Source: Nitrospira sp.
GTDB lineage: Bacteria > Nitrospirota > Nitrospiria > Nitrospirales > UBA8639
Reading direction: 5' to 3'
NCBI GenBank assembly: GCA_011523385.1
Contig: WTGX01000005.1
Location: 21,326 to 85,325, forward strand
DNA length: 64,000 nt
Positions 42,883 to 52,232 of the stretch are shown here, piece after piece. The stretch's first letter is position 1, and every line of letters starts with the position of its first letter. The translations under genes and the position numbers were made by a program. Below the pieces are notes generated by a model. It worked only from the letters and a program-made list of their open reading frames with translations, was not told the DNA's origin and searched no databases.

Positions 42883-44322
42883 CTACGAACCAATTCGATT
42901 GAGCGCCTGTTCGATGCGTATGAGGGTGCGATTCTTACCCAGTAATTCCATAACTTCATAAATTCCCGGGCTAAAGGTTCTTCCGGTTAGGGCAACACGT
43001 AGCGGTTGCGCCAATTTTCCCATCTTCAACTGTTCTTCCTCGAGGATGGCGTGCACCACGGGTTCGAGCGTCTCCTTGGAAAAGGGCTCGATTGTCTTAG
43101 CCCGTTCGGCAAACTTGTGCAGACTGGGCGCAATTGCGGGAGTGAGAAACTTGCCGGCCGCGGCTTCGTCCATCGCCACGGGGTCCACAATATAAGGCAT
43201 GGTCCAGTCCGCCATTTCGACCAGTGTTTTGGCGCGCTCGCGCAGGTGCGCGACCACTGCTTCAATGCCACCGCGTGGCTGAACGACTCCATTCGGGTCG
43301 TATCCCTGCTTTTCCAAAAAGGGACCTAACAATTTCGCGAGGTGCCGGGACTCACCTTGCTTGATGTATTCCGCGTTGAGCCACTGCAATTTTTCCGGGT
43401 TGAACACCGCGGCGGATGATTGCACGTGGGCGAAGGAAAATTTCTCGATCATTTCCTGGAGCGAAAAAATTTCCTGGTCGCCGTGCGACCACCCCAGCCT
43501 GACCAGATAATTGACCAGTGCTTGCGGCAAATATCCCATGTCCTGATACGCCAGCACCGACGTGGCGCCGTGTCGTTTGGACAGCCGGGATTTGTCCGCA
43601 CCCAGAATCATCGGCACGTGGGCGAACTTGGGCACCGGATACTCCAACGCTTCGAACAAGGCCACTTGGCGGGGCGTGTTGTTGACGTGATCGTCACCGC
43701 GGATCACGTGCGTGATCCCCATGAGCGTGTCATCGATCACAACGGACAAATTATACGTGGGATAGCCGTTCGATCGAAGAATGATGAGGTCGTCCAGCAC
43801 GGCGTTATCGAACACGATCGTCCCTTTGATCAGGTCCTCGACAACGGTTTGCCCTTCATGCGGAGATCGAAACCGGAGCGCCGCGTGTTCCGTGGGATCG
43901 GTCAGTCCCCGTTCCCGACACCGGCCATCGTATTTGAGGGGTTCTCCCTTGGCCTGGGCTTCTTTCCTCCGCGCTTCGAGTTCGTCAGGAGTGCACACGC
44001 ACCAATAGGCTTGACCCCCTTCGAACAATGCCATGGCTTTCTCTCGATAGAACTCCAACCGGTCGCTTTGACGATGGGGACCTTCATCCCAATCCAGCCC
44101 GACCCAGCGCATGCCGTTCAGGATCGCGTCGATGGCGGCATCGGTTGACCTGTCGCGGTCCGTGTCCTCAATCCGCAAGATGAATGTGCCGCCGTGCCGC
44201 CGGGCGAACAACCAGTTGAACAAGGCCGTGCGCAGGCCGCCAATATGGAGATACCCCGTGGGACTGGGTGCAAACCGAACCCTGACGTCGCTCATGACTT
44301 TCTTCATATCAAAGTGTGCCAT
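42883..44322 (-). CDS. gltX: Glutamyl-tRNA synthetase
   Basis: The 479-residue class I synthetase shows RFAPSPTGYLHIGGLRTALF with HIGH-type GYLHIGG, the WCVCTPDEL insertion and the KMSKS variant DKSRLSKRHG. The C-terminal anticodon-binding domain is complete. AAGGTGG seven bases upstream supports ATG 44322; internal ATGs at 44307 and 44295 are alternatives. With GlnRS present this enzyme probably charges only tRNA-Glu. Confidence 0.95.
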   Translation of the reverse strand: MAHFDMKKVMSDVRVRFAPSPTGYLHIGGLRTALFNWLFARRHGGTFILRIEDTDRDRSTDAAIDAILNGMRWVGLDWDEGPHRQSDRLEFYREKAMALFEGGQAYWCVCTPDELEARRKEAQAKGEPLKYDGRCRERGLTDPTEHAALRFRSPHEGQTVVEDLIKGTIVFDNAVLDDLIILRSNGYPTYNLSVVIDDTLMGITHVIRGDDHVNNTPRQVALFEALEYPVPKFAHVPMILGADKSRLSKRHGATSVLAYQDMGYLPQALVNYLVRLGWSHGDQEIFSLQEMIEKFSFAHVQSSAAVFNPEKLQWLNAEYIKQGESRHLAKLLGPFLEKQGYDPNGVVQPRGGIEAVVAHLRERAKTLVEMADWTMPYIVDPVAMDEAAAGKFLTPAIAPSLHKFAERAKTIEPFSKETLEPVVHAILEEEQLKMGKLAQPLRVALTGRTFSPGIYEVMELLGKNRTLIRIEQALNRIGS

Positions 44323-44394
44323 GCGGTTGCCACCTTATTTTTGGTACATCGGTGGGTAATCTTCAGGATGTGAGGCTGGCGACACCCAAAAATG

Positions 44395-44502
44395 TCATTC
44401 CGAGTGAAATGAGGAATCTCTCCCTGAATAACCGAACAGATCAACTACGAGATCCTTCGCCAGGTCCTTCGCGTTGCTCAGGACAAGCTCAGGATGACAA
44501 AC
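44395..44502. repeat. Dispersed repeat, GTCATTCCGAG-GAGGAATCTC family
   Basis: GTCATTCCGAGTGAAATGAG begins a unit of about 108 bases that ends with CAGGACAAGCTCAGGATGAC. The same two borders bracket the block at 48229-48367, and the left half is shared with 17117-17175. The ends are inverted copies of each other (GTCAT/ATGAC). Confidence 0.75.
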
Positions 44503-44607
44503 CGGGCGAGTTGTGCTGGATTGAACAGCCCGTCCCGTACCCACAACCTTGACCGATCCTACCCTGCATGTTAGATTCCCTCGTTGTCGCCGAACATCCT
44601 TTTGAGT

Positions 44608-44683
44608 GGGGCTGTGGCGCAGTTGGGAGCGCGCGTGAATGGCATTCACGAGGTCGCCGGTTCAATCCCGGCCAGCTCCACCA
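44608..44683 (+). tRNA. tRNA-Ala (anticodon GGC)
   Basis: The 76-base tRNA has acceptor GGGGCTG/CAGCTCC and a D arm with GGCGCAGTTGGGAGCGC. Anticodon stem CGTGA/TCACG encloses ATGGCAT, giving GGC. The T arm contains CGGTTCAATCCCG and the CCA end is encoded. Confidence 0.95.
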
Positions 44684-44776
44684 ACTACTCGTAGTGGTCG
44701 GATCTCACCTCGCTTTCCTTTATTTTTCTCCCGTTTTTGACAGCTCAATCCCGTCCTTGAATTGCCGGATTGAACG

Positions 44777-46612
44777 ATGATCCACATTAAATCCTTGACC
44801 AAACACTATCCCACGAAAACACTTTTCTCGGAGGCGTCGGCCCACCTCCGCCCGGAAACCCGTGTTGGCCTCGTGGGTCGAAACGGCACGGGGAAAACCA
44901 CCTTGCTCAGAATGATTGTCGGTGAGGATTCGCCTGACGACGGGACCATCCGGAAACGACCCTGGCTCCGTATCGGGCATCTCCCTCAAGAACTCGACGC
45001 CCCCACGGACCTGACCGTGCTCCAGGCGGCCCACCGCGAACAGTACCCCGAACATGAAGCCAAACGGATTTTATCGGGGCTTGGGTTCGGCGAGACGGAC
45101 TGGCATCGATTCCTGCACACCTGTTCCGGCGGCTATCGCATGCGGGTGGCGCTCGGGCACCTCTTGCTTGCCAACCCCGACGTGTTGCTGCTCGACGAAC
45201 CGACGAACCACCTGGACAAACCCACGCAGGCCTGGTTCGAGTCCTTTCTGCTCGCCTCGAAAATGACGATGCTCGTCATCAGCCACGATACGAAATTTCT
45301 CGACCGGTTGACCACGCACATCTGGGAAATCCGCAATCACCAGATCCAGGAATATCGAGGGAATTACCAGACCTTTCAGGCCCTGCGGACTCAGCTCGAT
45401 ACGCAACAAACCGCAGCCGCCCAACGTCAGGCCAAGGAGGTCGCGCGCGTGCAAAAGTTCGTGGATCGCTTCCGGTACAAGGCAACCAAAGCCAAACAGG
45501 TGCAATCCCGCATCAAGCAGTTGGAAAAGATCAAACTCCTCGAAACCAAGCGGGATCCCAAACGGCTCCGGTTCCGGTTTCCACAACCCGCGAAGAGCGG
45601 GGTCCGCGTGCTGGAACTGAACGACATCCGCAAACAATACGGCGACAACGTCGTCTATGAAGGGCTGCACTTTTTCATCGACTGCGGGCAACGGGTCGCA
45701 TTGGTCGGAGAAAACGGCGCGGGAAAAAGCACCCTGTTGAAAATGCTGGCAGGGGTGTTACCCTTCGAGGCCGGCACCCGGCAGGAAGGCCACGGCGTGA
45801 CGCTGCATTATTTCGCCCAGCACCAAGCCGACATCCTGAACCCCGAGCATTCGATCCTGGAATCCCTGACCGAAGCCGCACCCCAGGCCGAGACCAATTA
45901 TTTGCGCAGTACCGCCGGGGTCTTTCTGTTTTCCGGGCAGGATCAGAAAAAGCCGGTCAAGGCCCTGAGCGGTGGGGAGCGTAACCGGGTCGCCCTGGCT
46001 CGCATGCTCGTGGAACCGGCGAACACGCTCCTGTTGGACGAGCCCACCAATCACCTGGACCCCGCCTCCGTGGACGTGCTCACCGACGCGCTGATCGACT
46101 TTCAGGGCACAATCGTGTTCATCTCCCATGATCCGGTTTTTCTCAGCCGGGTTTCGACCCGGGTCGTGGAGATCGAAGAAGGCCGTGTCAAGGATTACCT
46201 GGGAGACTATGAATATTATCTCTGGAAGCGGACGCAGGAACTCGACGCGCTCAAGGCAGAAGAAGAGGCGCTGGCGAGACCTAAACAACGCAAAACCCGC
46301 CGAACCCTGACCCCCAAGGAATCATCCTTGACGTCCCCAAAACCCACCCGCCGCGAGATGACCAAAACCATCAACCGCTTGGAGAAACAGGTTGCCCGGT
46401 CGGAAGAGGACATTACGGCCTTGGAGGAACGGATCAAAGCCCGGGCCGCAGAACTCTCAGCGCCGGAATTGTACCGGGATTTCCCCAAATGGAACGAGTT
46501 GCATCAGGAACATGAACGTTGGAAAGAGGAACTGGACGTCCTGACAAATCGGTGGTCGGCCCTTTCCACCGAACTCGCGGACCTCAAAGATCAACTGGCC
46601 CGGGTGGAGTAG
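44777..46612 (+). CDS. ABC-F family ATPase (Uup/YheS-like)
   Basis: The 611-residue protein has two ABC domains without membrane segments: Walker A GRNGTGKTT near residue 35 and GENGAGKST near 313, Walker B LLLDEPTNHLD in both halves. The second signature is a standard LSGGE; the first is the divergent TCSGGYRMRV. The basic interdomain linker (about 210-275) is the ribosome-probing arm of ABC-F factors. A C-terminal coiled coil (RREMTKTINRLEKQVARSEE) is as in Uup/YheS. ABC-F proteins act at the ribosomal E site; some protect from antibiotics, but nothing here shows that. Confidence 0.92.
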   Translation: MIHIKSLTKHYPTKTLFSEASAHLRPETRVGLVGRNGTGKTTLLRMIVGEDSPDDGTIRKRPWLRIGHLPQELDAPTDLTVLQAAHREQYPEHEAKRILSGLGFGETDWHRFLHTCSGGYRMRVALGHLLLANPDVLLLDEPTNHLDKPTQAWFESFLLASKMTMLVISHDTKFLDRLTTHIWEIRNHQIQEYRGNYQTFQALRTQLDTQQTAAAQRQAKEVARVQKFVDRFRYKATKAKQVQSRIKQLEKIKLLETKRDPKRLRFRFPQPAKSGVRVLELNDIRKQYGDNVVYEGLHFFIDCGQRVALVGENGAGKSTLLKMLAGVLPFEAGTRQEGHGVTLHYFAQHQADILNPEHSILESLTEAAPQAETNYLRSTAGVFLFSGQDQKKPVKALSGGERNRVALARMLVEPANTLLLDEPTNHLDPASVDVLTDALIDFQGTIVFISHDPVFLSRVSTRVVEIEEGRVKDYLGDYEYYLWKRTQELDALKAEEEALARPKQRKTRRTLTPKESSLTSPKPTRREMTKTINRLEKQVARSEEDITALEERIKARAAELSAPELYRDFPKWNELHQEHERWKEELDVLTNRWSALSTELADLKDQLARVE

Positions 46613-46664
46613 TCGTAGCCTGCCGTCTGATTACGTTGCGCTGATCCGACCTACGCAGAACTCA

Positions 46665-46765
46665 CTGTCATTCCCGCGAAAGCGGGAATCCAGAGTCGTA
46701 AAACCGAAAAAGCAAAGACGCTGGATTCTCGATTAAAGATGTCGAGAATGACAGAAGGAGAGGTA
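46665..46765. repeat. Dispersed repeat block between convergent ABC-F and rarA genes
   Basis: TGTCATTCCCGCGAAAGCGG and GAATCCAGAG are followed by AGACGCTGGATTCTCGATTA and AAGATGTCGAGAATGACAGA. This is the same doubled palindrome as at 38685-38810. Confidence 0.75.
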
Positions 46766-46770
46766 GGCGG

Positions 46771-48075
46771 TCAGGGCCGGTAATACTTTTTCTTGTCCAG
46801 TTCTTTCGGTAAATGGGTTTGTTCGGTTCGCGCCCCCTGATCATGGTGGACGTACCGATACCCTTTCCCATACCCCAGATCCTTCATCAGCGTCGTCACG
46901 GCATTTCGTAAATGCAAGGGGACCGGCAGGTTGCCGAATGCCTTGGCATCCTTTCGCGCTTCGATCAGCCCGGCGTAGGACGCGTTGCTCTTGGGACAGG
47001 ACGCCAAATACGTGGTGCCCTGCGCCAAATTGATTTGCGCTTCGGGCAGCCCGATCACTTCCACGGCGTGGAAAATCGACGTGGCCACGACCACGGCCAT
47101 GGGCTCGGCATTGCCCACGTCTTCCGAGGCGAAGATGACCATGCGTCGCGCAATGAATTTGGGATCTTCACCGCCCTCCAGCATCCGGGCCAACCAATAC
47201 AACGCGGCATCGGCGTCGGAATCCCGCATGCTCTTGATGTAGGCGGAAATCAGGTTGTAGTGCTCTTCGCCATCCTTGTCGTATCGCACCCGTTGCTGAA
47301 GGATCTCCTCCAGTTGCGGACGATCCAGAGTGATCGGCTTATCGGTGGAAGAGGCTGCCTGCCAGACCACGTATTCCAGAGCCGTCAGCATTGACCGGGC
47401 GTCGCCGTTTCCATACCGGATCACATACTGCCTGGCTTCATCCGTGAAAGTCGCTCCGGATTTCCCGAGCCCGCGCTCGACGTCGTTCAGGGCCCGGTCC
47501 AGGATCATGCCCATCGCCTCATCATCCAACGCATTGAGCGTCACGACCATGGACCGGGACAGGAGCGGGGCAATGACCTCAAAGGAAGGGTTTTGTGTGG
47601 TCGCGCCGATGAGAATAATCTCCCCTTTTTCGACGTGAGGCAGAAAGGCGTCCTGCTGCGCTTTGTTGAACCGGTGAATTTCATCTACGAAGAGAATCGT
47701 GGCCTGGTCATGGATGCGCCGTCGCTGCACGGCTTCCTTGATGATCCCTCGCAGCTCGGGCACACCGCTGATCACTGCGGAAAACGCCACGAATGCTGCT
47801 TTCGTCTTTTGAGCGATGATGTGGGCCAGGGTTGTTTTTCCCGACCCGGGCGGACCCCAAAGAATGAGCGACGGAACCCGGTCGTTTTCAATGGCCTGCC
47901 GGAGCGATTGATGCCCGGCGAGCACGTGGTCCTGACCGACAAATTCGTCGAACGTTCGGGGACGAAGCCGCTCGGCCAGCGGGGTGGACGGCATTTGCGC
48001 CGGTGTACGTTTTGACTTAGGATTCGACCGTGGAGCGGCAGAGAACAGGTCAGGTGGAGTCTCGTCAGACATCAC
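46771..48075 (-). CDS. rarA: Replication-associated recombination protein RarA (MgsA)
   Basis: A 434-residue AAA+ ATPase: LAERLRPRTFDEFVGQDHVL, Walker A GPPGSGKTT near residue 75, Walker B ILFVDEIHRFNKAQQDAFLP, sensor 1 GATTQNPSFEV and arginine finger APLLSRSMV. The C-terminal oligomerisation domain has SDADAALYWLARMLEGGEDP. It acts at stalled replication forks. The N-terminal 28 residues are a low-complexity extension that may contain a clamp- or SSB-binding peptide (PDLFSAAP resembles a QxxxLF-like clamp motif). It is convergent with the ABC-F gene. Confidence 0.94.
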   Translation of the reverse strand: MMSDETPPDLFSAAPRSNPKSKRTPAQMPSTPLAERLRPRTFDEFVGQDHVLAGHQSLRQAIENDRVPSLILWGPPGSGKTTLAHIIAQKTKAAFVAFSAVISGVPELRGIIKEAVQRRRIHDQATILFVDEIHRFNKAQQDAFLPHVEKGEIILIGATTQNPSFEVIAPLLSRSMVVTLNALDDEAMGMILDRALNDVERGLGKSGATFTDEARQYVIRYGNGDARSMLTALEYVVWQAASSTDKPITLDRPQLEEILQQRVRYDKDGEEHYNLISAYIKSMRDSDADAALYWLARMLEGGEDPKFIARRMVIFASEDVGNAEPMAVVVATSIFHAVEVIGLPEAQINLAQGTTYLASCPKSNASYAGLIEARKDAKAFGNLPVPLHLRNAVTTLMKDLGYGKGYRYVHHDQGARTEQTHLPKELDKKKYYRP

Positions 48076-48471
48076 GTTTTCCGTAAGTCAACGTCATTGA
48101 TACGAAAATATTCAAAGACACTCCGAATCCGTCATTGGTATGAAAATGTCCTCAATCTGTCATTCCCGCGCACCCTTCGACTATGCTCAGGGCAGGCGTT
48201 GACAGAATGAAGAGACTAATCACACCAGAATGGTCATTCCGAAGCTTGCCCTGAACGGAGTGAAGGGCCTAGCGAGGAATCTCGTCGTTTCAGCCGCCGA
48301 ACGTCTGGAACAGCAGATCCGTTCGCTAGATCCTTCGCTCCGCTCAGGACAAGCTCAGGATGACAACTGGCGCGTACTCGTACGGATGGTGATTCCTCAA
48401 GCCATCGACGGAAATTGTCAACGAATTAGTGAACATTTACAATCCCCGCCTGTAAACTTCAGAAGTCCCCA
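48076..48471. other. 396-base intergenic stretch made of dispersed repeats
   Basis: GTCATTGGTATGAAAATG near 48131 repeats a sequence found at 599-616. A REP-like TTCGACTATGCTCAGGGCAG follows. The block at 48229-48367 is the largest copy of the GTCATTCCGA...CAGGATGAC family. No gene is supported, and the hydrolase promoter should lie in the last 100 bases. Confidence 0.6.
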
Positions 48472-49275
48472 ATGAAAGCACGCATCAATGACATCGACCT
48501 GGCCTATTCGGATGAGGGGCAAGGGCCTCCGGTTGTGTTTCTCCACGCGTTTCCGCTCAATCGGACGATGTGGGCGCCGCAGGTGGCGGACCTGTCGGAT
48601 CGCTATCGCGTCGTCACGATCGATCTGCGCGGGCATGGAGAATCCGATGCGCCGATGTGGCGCTATACCCTGGACCAGTTTGCAGATGACGTCCACGGCT
48701 TGCTCGCGCACCTGGGTATTGCGCGAGCGACGTTCGTGGGACTGTCCATGGGCGGGTACATCCTCTTCGCGCTGTATCGAACGCACCCTGAATTGTTTCA
48801 CGCACTCGTGCTGGCCGATACCAGGGCTACGGCCGATACGCCTGACGCCACGGCCGCTCGATTCTCCATGGCCCAGATCGCGTATCGCCGGGGAGCGTCG
48901 GTCATCGCCGATCTCATGTTGCCCAAACTGTTGAGCCCCGCTGCCTGTGAACACCGCACAGACCTGCAGGATCACTTGCGCACGATCATCACCGACAACC
49001 AGGTGTCCGGAATTGTGGGCGATCTCATGGCCATGGAAGAGCGGCCGGATTCGACTCCGCTGTTGAGCACCATTTCCGTTCCAACGTTGGTGCTGGCTGG
49101 CGAAGAGGACCTCGCCTCACCACCCGTAGAAGTGCAAGGCATGGCCAAACAGATCCCCGGCGCAACCTTTGTGCGTATCCCCCAGGCCGGGCATCTCTCG
49201 AACCTGGAAAACCCCGGCGCCTTCAACGCCGCGCTCCTGAGTTTCTTAACGTCGGTGGAGAATTCGAATGGGTAG
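48472..49275 (+). CDS. Alpha/beta hydrolase, enol-lactonase/esterase-like
   Basis: A 267-residue hydrolase of the 3-oxoadipate enol-lactonase/BioH-like type. It has VVFLHAFPLNRTMW (oxyanion), TIDLRGHGESDAP, nucleophile Ser92 in GLSMGGYI, the acid in AGEEDLASP and histidine in QAGHLSNLENP, so all triad residues are present. The substrate cannot be deduced, and no lactone or aromatic pathway genes are near. The Shine-Dalgarno is weak. It is followed by a palindromic repeat and then the convergent folE operon. Confidence 0.87.
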   Translation: MKARINDIDLAYSDEGQGPPVVFLHAFPLNRTMWAPQVADLSDRYRVVTIDLRGHGESDAPMWRYTLDQFADDVHGLLAHLGIARATFVGLSMGGYILFALYRTHPELFHALVLADTRATADTPDATAARFSMAQIAYRRGASVIADLMLPKLLSPAACEHRTDLQDHLRTIITDNQVSGIVGDLMAMEERPDSTPLLSTISVPTLVLAGEEDLASPPVEVQGMAKQIPGATFVRIPQAGHLSNLENPGAFNAALLSFLTSVENSNG

Positions 49276-49323
49276 GGATAACGTCGGGGTACGCTCCGCC
49301 AACCCGCCCTGCTCCCGCTAATT

Positions 49324-49402
49324 TGTAGGGGCAGGCCCCCGTGCCTGCCCACCGCGCAATGTCCTCGGACAAGGGCAACCACGGGGAGTTGCCCCTACGA
49401 GT
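49324..49402. repeat. GTAGGGGCAGG...TGCCCCTAC palindromic repeat
   Basis: TGTAGGGGCAGGCCCCCGTG at the left and GAGTTGCCCCTACGA at the right form inverted ends of a unit of about 79 bases between convergent genes. It is a REP-like element distinct from the other families in the window. Confidence 0.65.
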
Positions 49403-49439
49403 TGTGTAGCGGCTCCGCTCAGGGGAGGAAATAGCCAGC

Positions 49440-50087
49440 TCAAACGGATCGACCGATGAGCCTCAGAAATTCTTCGCGGGTTTGCTGTTGCTTGCGAAAC
49501 CCTCCCAGCATGTGACTCGTGACGGCGATGGTATTTTGCTTTTCGACGCCGCGCATCATCATGCACAGGTGCTGGGCCTCGACGACGACCCCCACCCCCA
49601 AGGGGTTCAGTTCCGTCTTAAGCGTCTCCGCGATTTCCACGGTCAGGCGTTCCTGCACCTGAAGCCGCCGGCTCAGCGCTTCGACGATCCTCGGCAGTTT
49701 GCTGAGGCCAACAACTTGTTTGTTCGGGATATACCCCACGTGACACTTTCCAAAAAACGGGAGCAGGTGATGCTCGCATAAGCTGTAAAAATCAATGTCG
49801 CGGACAATGACCATCTCGTCATATTCAAGCGGGAACAGGGCCCCATTGATGATCTCTTTGATGTCCTGATTATACCCTTTGGTCAAAAACGCGAGGGACT
49901 TGGCGATGCGCTCGGGCGTTTTCTCCAATCCGCTGCGTTTCGGATCTTCTCCCAGCGCTTTGAGGAGTTGTGTGATCAACGGTTGGATCGCGTTGGCGTC
50001 GCCGGGCTTTTGGGCGGAGCCCGAAAACGTCTTCGTCGCCCGCGCGCGCTGCTTTGGCGAGGCATTGGGAGATTGACGCTTATTCAT
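49440..50087 (-). CDS. folE: GTP cyclohydrolase I
   Basis: The 215-residue enzyme converts GTP to dihydroneopterin triphosphate, the first step to folates and also to queuosine and other pterins. Zinc and catalytic residues are visible in [20 protein letters not shown] and in [12 protein letters not shown]. The first 30 residues are a basic, low-complexity extension. It is the last gene of nuoF-fdx-queD-folE, 21 bases after the queD-like gene, which uses the same product; this links the two functionally. Confidence 0.95.
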   Translation of the reverse strand: MNKRQSPNASPKQRARATKTFSGSAQKPGDANAIQPLITQLLKALGEDPKRSGLEKTPERIAKSLAFLTKGYNQDIKEIINGALFPLEYDEMVIVRDIDFYSLCEHHLLPFFGKCHVGYIPNKQVVGLSKLPRIVEALSRRLQVQERLTVEIAETLKTELNPLGVGVVVEAQHLCMMMRGVEKQNTIAVTSHMLGGFRKQQQTREEFLRLIGRSV

Positions 50088-50108
50088 CGGGTATCGAACG
50101 ACTTCTTC

Positions 50109-50546
50109 TCAGGTCGCTTGAGGTTCAGATAACACGGACTCCTGATATTCGAAATAATTGTCACGCGTTTCAATCAGCCCGATTTTTTCCAATTGTCCCA
50201 CTGGGACGTCGTTCACCAATTCATCCCAAATGAATTTGACGAGATTTTCACCGGTCGTCACGACCTGCTGAAACGCCGGGTCGTGATTCAGATGACGGTG
50301 ATCAAAGCGTTCCACAATTTTCCGGTTCACCAGACGGTCCAAGGCCTCGACGTCCGTCACGTCGCCGGTCTTGGGATCCAATTCGCCGGTGACCGTCACG
50401 AACACGGTGTAGTTGTGGCCATGTCCATTGGGATTGTTGCACTTGTCGTAGATTTTGCGATTGACGTCATCGGGCAAGGCATTGGTATGCAAACGATGCG
50501 CTGCGCAGAACCGGTATGGACGGGTTACACAGATTTTTTCCTTCAT
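50109..50546 (-). CDS. queD: 6-pyruvoyl/6-carboxy-tetrahydropterin synthase family protein
   Basis: The 145-residue protein (from ATG 50546, MKEKICVTRPYRFCAAHRLH) has the three zinc histidines in CAAHRL and GHGHNY, and the catalytic cysteine in KCNNPNGHGHNY. The CNNPNGHGHNY spacing resembles 6-pyruvoyl-tetrahydropterin synthases as much as QueD. The product may therefore be 6-carboxy- or 6-pyruvoyl-tetrahydropterin, and the symbol is provisional. GGAG lies five bases before ATG 50546; ATG 50567 is the other choice. No queC, queE or queF is adjacent. It is located directly upstream of folE. Confidence 0.82.
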   Translation of the reverse strand: MKEKICVTRPYRFCAAHRLHTNALPDDVNRKIYDKCNNPNGHGHNYTVFVTVTGELDPKTGDVTDVEALDRLVNRKIVERFDHRHLNHDPAFQQVVTTGENLVKFIWDELVNDVPVGQLEKIGLIETRDNYFEYQESVLSEPQAT

Positions 50547-50570
50547 CGCCGCTCCGCTCCGGCTCATGGG

Positions 50571-50918
50571 TCAACTTTCTGTGGCATTCGAGGAGTCCGG
50601 CTGATCGGCAGCCGCGGACGCCCATTTTTCTTCGGGCACTTGCACGACAACATCTCCCAGGATCAAGGCCTGGCAACCCAGACGATGATAGGATTCGGTT
50701 AATGCTTCACGATCAAGCAGATCCTGCTCTTCAAAATCTATTTCGGATAAATGCTCCCCGCCCATAATCACTTCGACGCGGCAGGTCGAACACGAAGCAC
50801 TCCCTCCGCAATCATGATTGAGCGGAAACCCCAACTGTTCGGCGGCATCGAGCAGGGAGACGTTCTCCGGAACCTCTCCGCTCGCGCCTTCAGGATGGAT
50901 AAAGGTGACACGCGGCAT
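50571..50918 (-). CDS. 2Fe-2S ferredoxin
   Basis: A 115-residue plant/adrenodoxin-like ferredoxin. Cysteines 37, 43, 46 and 82 have the C-x5-C-x2-C...C pattern (HDCGGSASCSTCRVEV; RLGCQALIL). A short acidic tail follows. It sits 6 bases after the NuoF-like gene, so it may be the electron partner that exchanges electrons between NADH and other acceptors. The partner in the other direction is not identified. Confidence 0.9.
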   Translation of the reverse strand: MPRVTFIHPEGASGEVPENVSLLDAAEQLGFPLNHDCGGSASCSTCRVEVIMGGEHLSEIDFEEQDLLDREALTESYHRLGCQALILGDVVVQVPEEKWASAAADQPDSSNATES

Positions 50919-50924
50919 CGGACG

Positions 50925-52232
50925 TCATCCAACGGCAACTGCCGGTTCCGTGGCGGTGGGATGAAACGGACATGCTCGCTTGGCGACGTGCTCCTCGAAT
51001 TCGTGCCGGAACAGCCGAAGACTGTTTTGGACCAGGACGGCGGCGCCCGTCACCAGCGTGCAGTAGCCCGTGCCTTTGACGAACCCGCAAATCTGCAAGA
51101 GTTTATCCAGATCTTCCTGCACCCCGGCACCATTCTCGATTTTCGCCACCAGTTCTTCCAGGTGCTCGGTCCCGATCCGGCAGGGCGGACATTGCCCGCA
51201 ACTTTCCTCCCGAAAAAACGTGGAGAGCTTGAGCGTCTGACTCACCATACAGGTGGCATCATCGACGACAATCACCCCTGCAGACCCGAGTCCGGTCCCG
51301 GCCTTTTTCAAGGCATCGAAATCCATGGACAGGTCCAAGGCTTCAGGCCCCATCATGGCAAAGGACGGTCCCCCCGGAAAGATGGCTTTGATCTCGCGGC
51401 CATGGGGAACGCCGCCTCCGCATTCTTCGATCAAATGACGCAGGGGCGTGCCCAAGGGCAATTCATAGACACCCGGCCGATTCACGGCCCCGCTCAACGA
51501 AAACAACATCGTTCCCGGACTCTTTTCCGCGCCCACTTCCGCAAACCATTGAGCCCCGTGGCGCAGCAGGTGCGGAACGTGGGACAGGGTTTCGACGTTA
51601 TTCACCAGGGTCGGCTTGCCATGCAGTCCGAACTCGGTGGGGTAAAACGGCGGCTTTTCCTTAGGTTGCGCCGGGCGGCCCTGCATGGACTCCAACATCG
51701 CGGTTTCTTCACCCGCGACGTAGCTTCCATGCCCTTCAAAAATCTCCAATTCCAGGTCCATCCCGGACCCCAGAACGTTTTGGCCAAGGAACCCGCGCAT
51801 CCGGGCTTGCGCCAAGGCCTTTTCCAGACTCGCCCGCGCCTCCAGGAATTCAGCATTCAAGTAGATGTGGGCCTCCCGCGCGCCGATGGTGAAGGCCGCG
51901 ATCAGACACCCTTCAATCAACTGGTGCGGGTGATGTTGGACCAAGTACCGGTCTTTGAAGGTGCCTGGCTCGTGCTCGCCGGCGTTACAGACGAAATATC
52001 GCTCCTGCTCGCGATGGTGCACCACCTTATCCCATTTCAAGCCCGTGGGAAATCCGGCTCCGCCCCGGCCCCGGAGACCCGCCCGTTTCAGCTCATCAAT
52101 CACCCGGTCGGGATCGGCATCCCGGACCACTTGCCGCCACGCCTCATACCCGCCCCGTTTGACGTAGCCGTCAATATCCCACGGCTCACCATCGAATGGA
52201 GCCAGTAACCGAAGTGGAAATTCGTCTTTCAT
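50925..52232 (-). CDS. Stand-alone NuoF-like NADH dehydrogenase subunit
   Basis: The 435-residue protein is a full NuoF/HoxF-type flavoprotein. It has GLRGRGGAGFPTGLKW (NADH loop), YFVCNAGEHEPGTFKDR, GEETAMLESMQGRPAQPK (FMN site) and the 4Fe-4S motif SCGQCPPCRIGTEHL with a fourth cysteine further on. No nuoE, nuoG or other complex I genes surround it. It is followed by a 2Fe-2S ferredoxin instead, suggesting a small soluble NADH:ferredoxin-type module. It leads the operon with fdx, queD and folE. Confidence 0.87.
   Translation of the reverse strand: MKDEFPLRLLAPFDGEPWDIDGYVKRGGYEAWRQVVRDADPDRVIDELKRAGLRGRGGAGFPTGLKWDKVVHHREQERYFVCNAGEHEPGTFKDRYLVQHHPHQLIEGCLIAAFTIGAREAHIYLNAEFLEARASLEKALAQARMRGFLGQNVLGSGMDLELEIFEGHGSYVAGEETAMLESMQGRPAQPKEKPPFYPTEFGLHGKPTLVNNVETLSHVPHLLRHGAQWFAEVGAEKSPGTMLFSLSGAVNRPGVYELPLGTPLRHLIEECGGGVPHGREIKAIFPGGPSFAMMGPEALDLSMDFDALKKAGTGLGSAGVIVVDDATCMVSQTLKLSTFFREESCGQCPPCRIGTEHLEELVAKIENGAGVQEDLDKLLQICGFVKGTGYCTLVTGAAVLVQNSLRLFRHEFEEHVAKRACPFHPTATEPAVAVG

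Noticed and set aside
50751-52208. A 485-codon open frame antisense to the NuoF-like gene
   Set aside because: The opposite strand encodes all NuoF motifs; this frame has no coherent domain.
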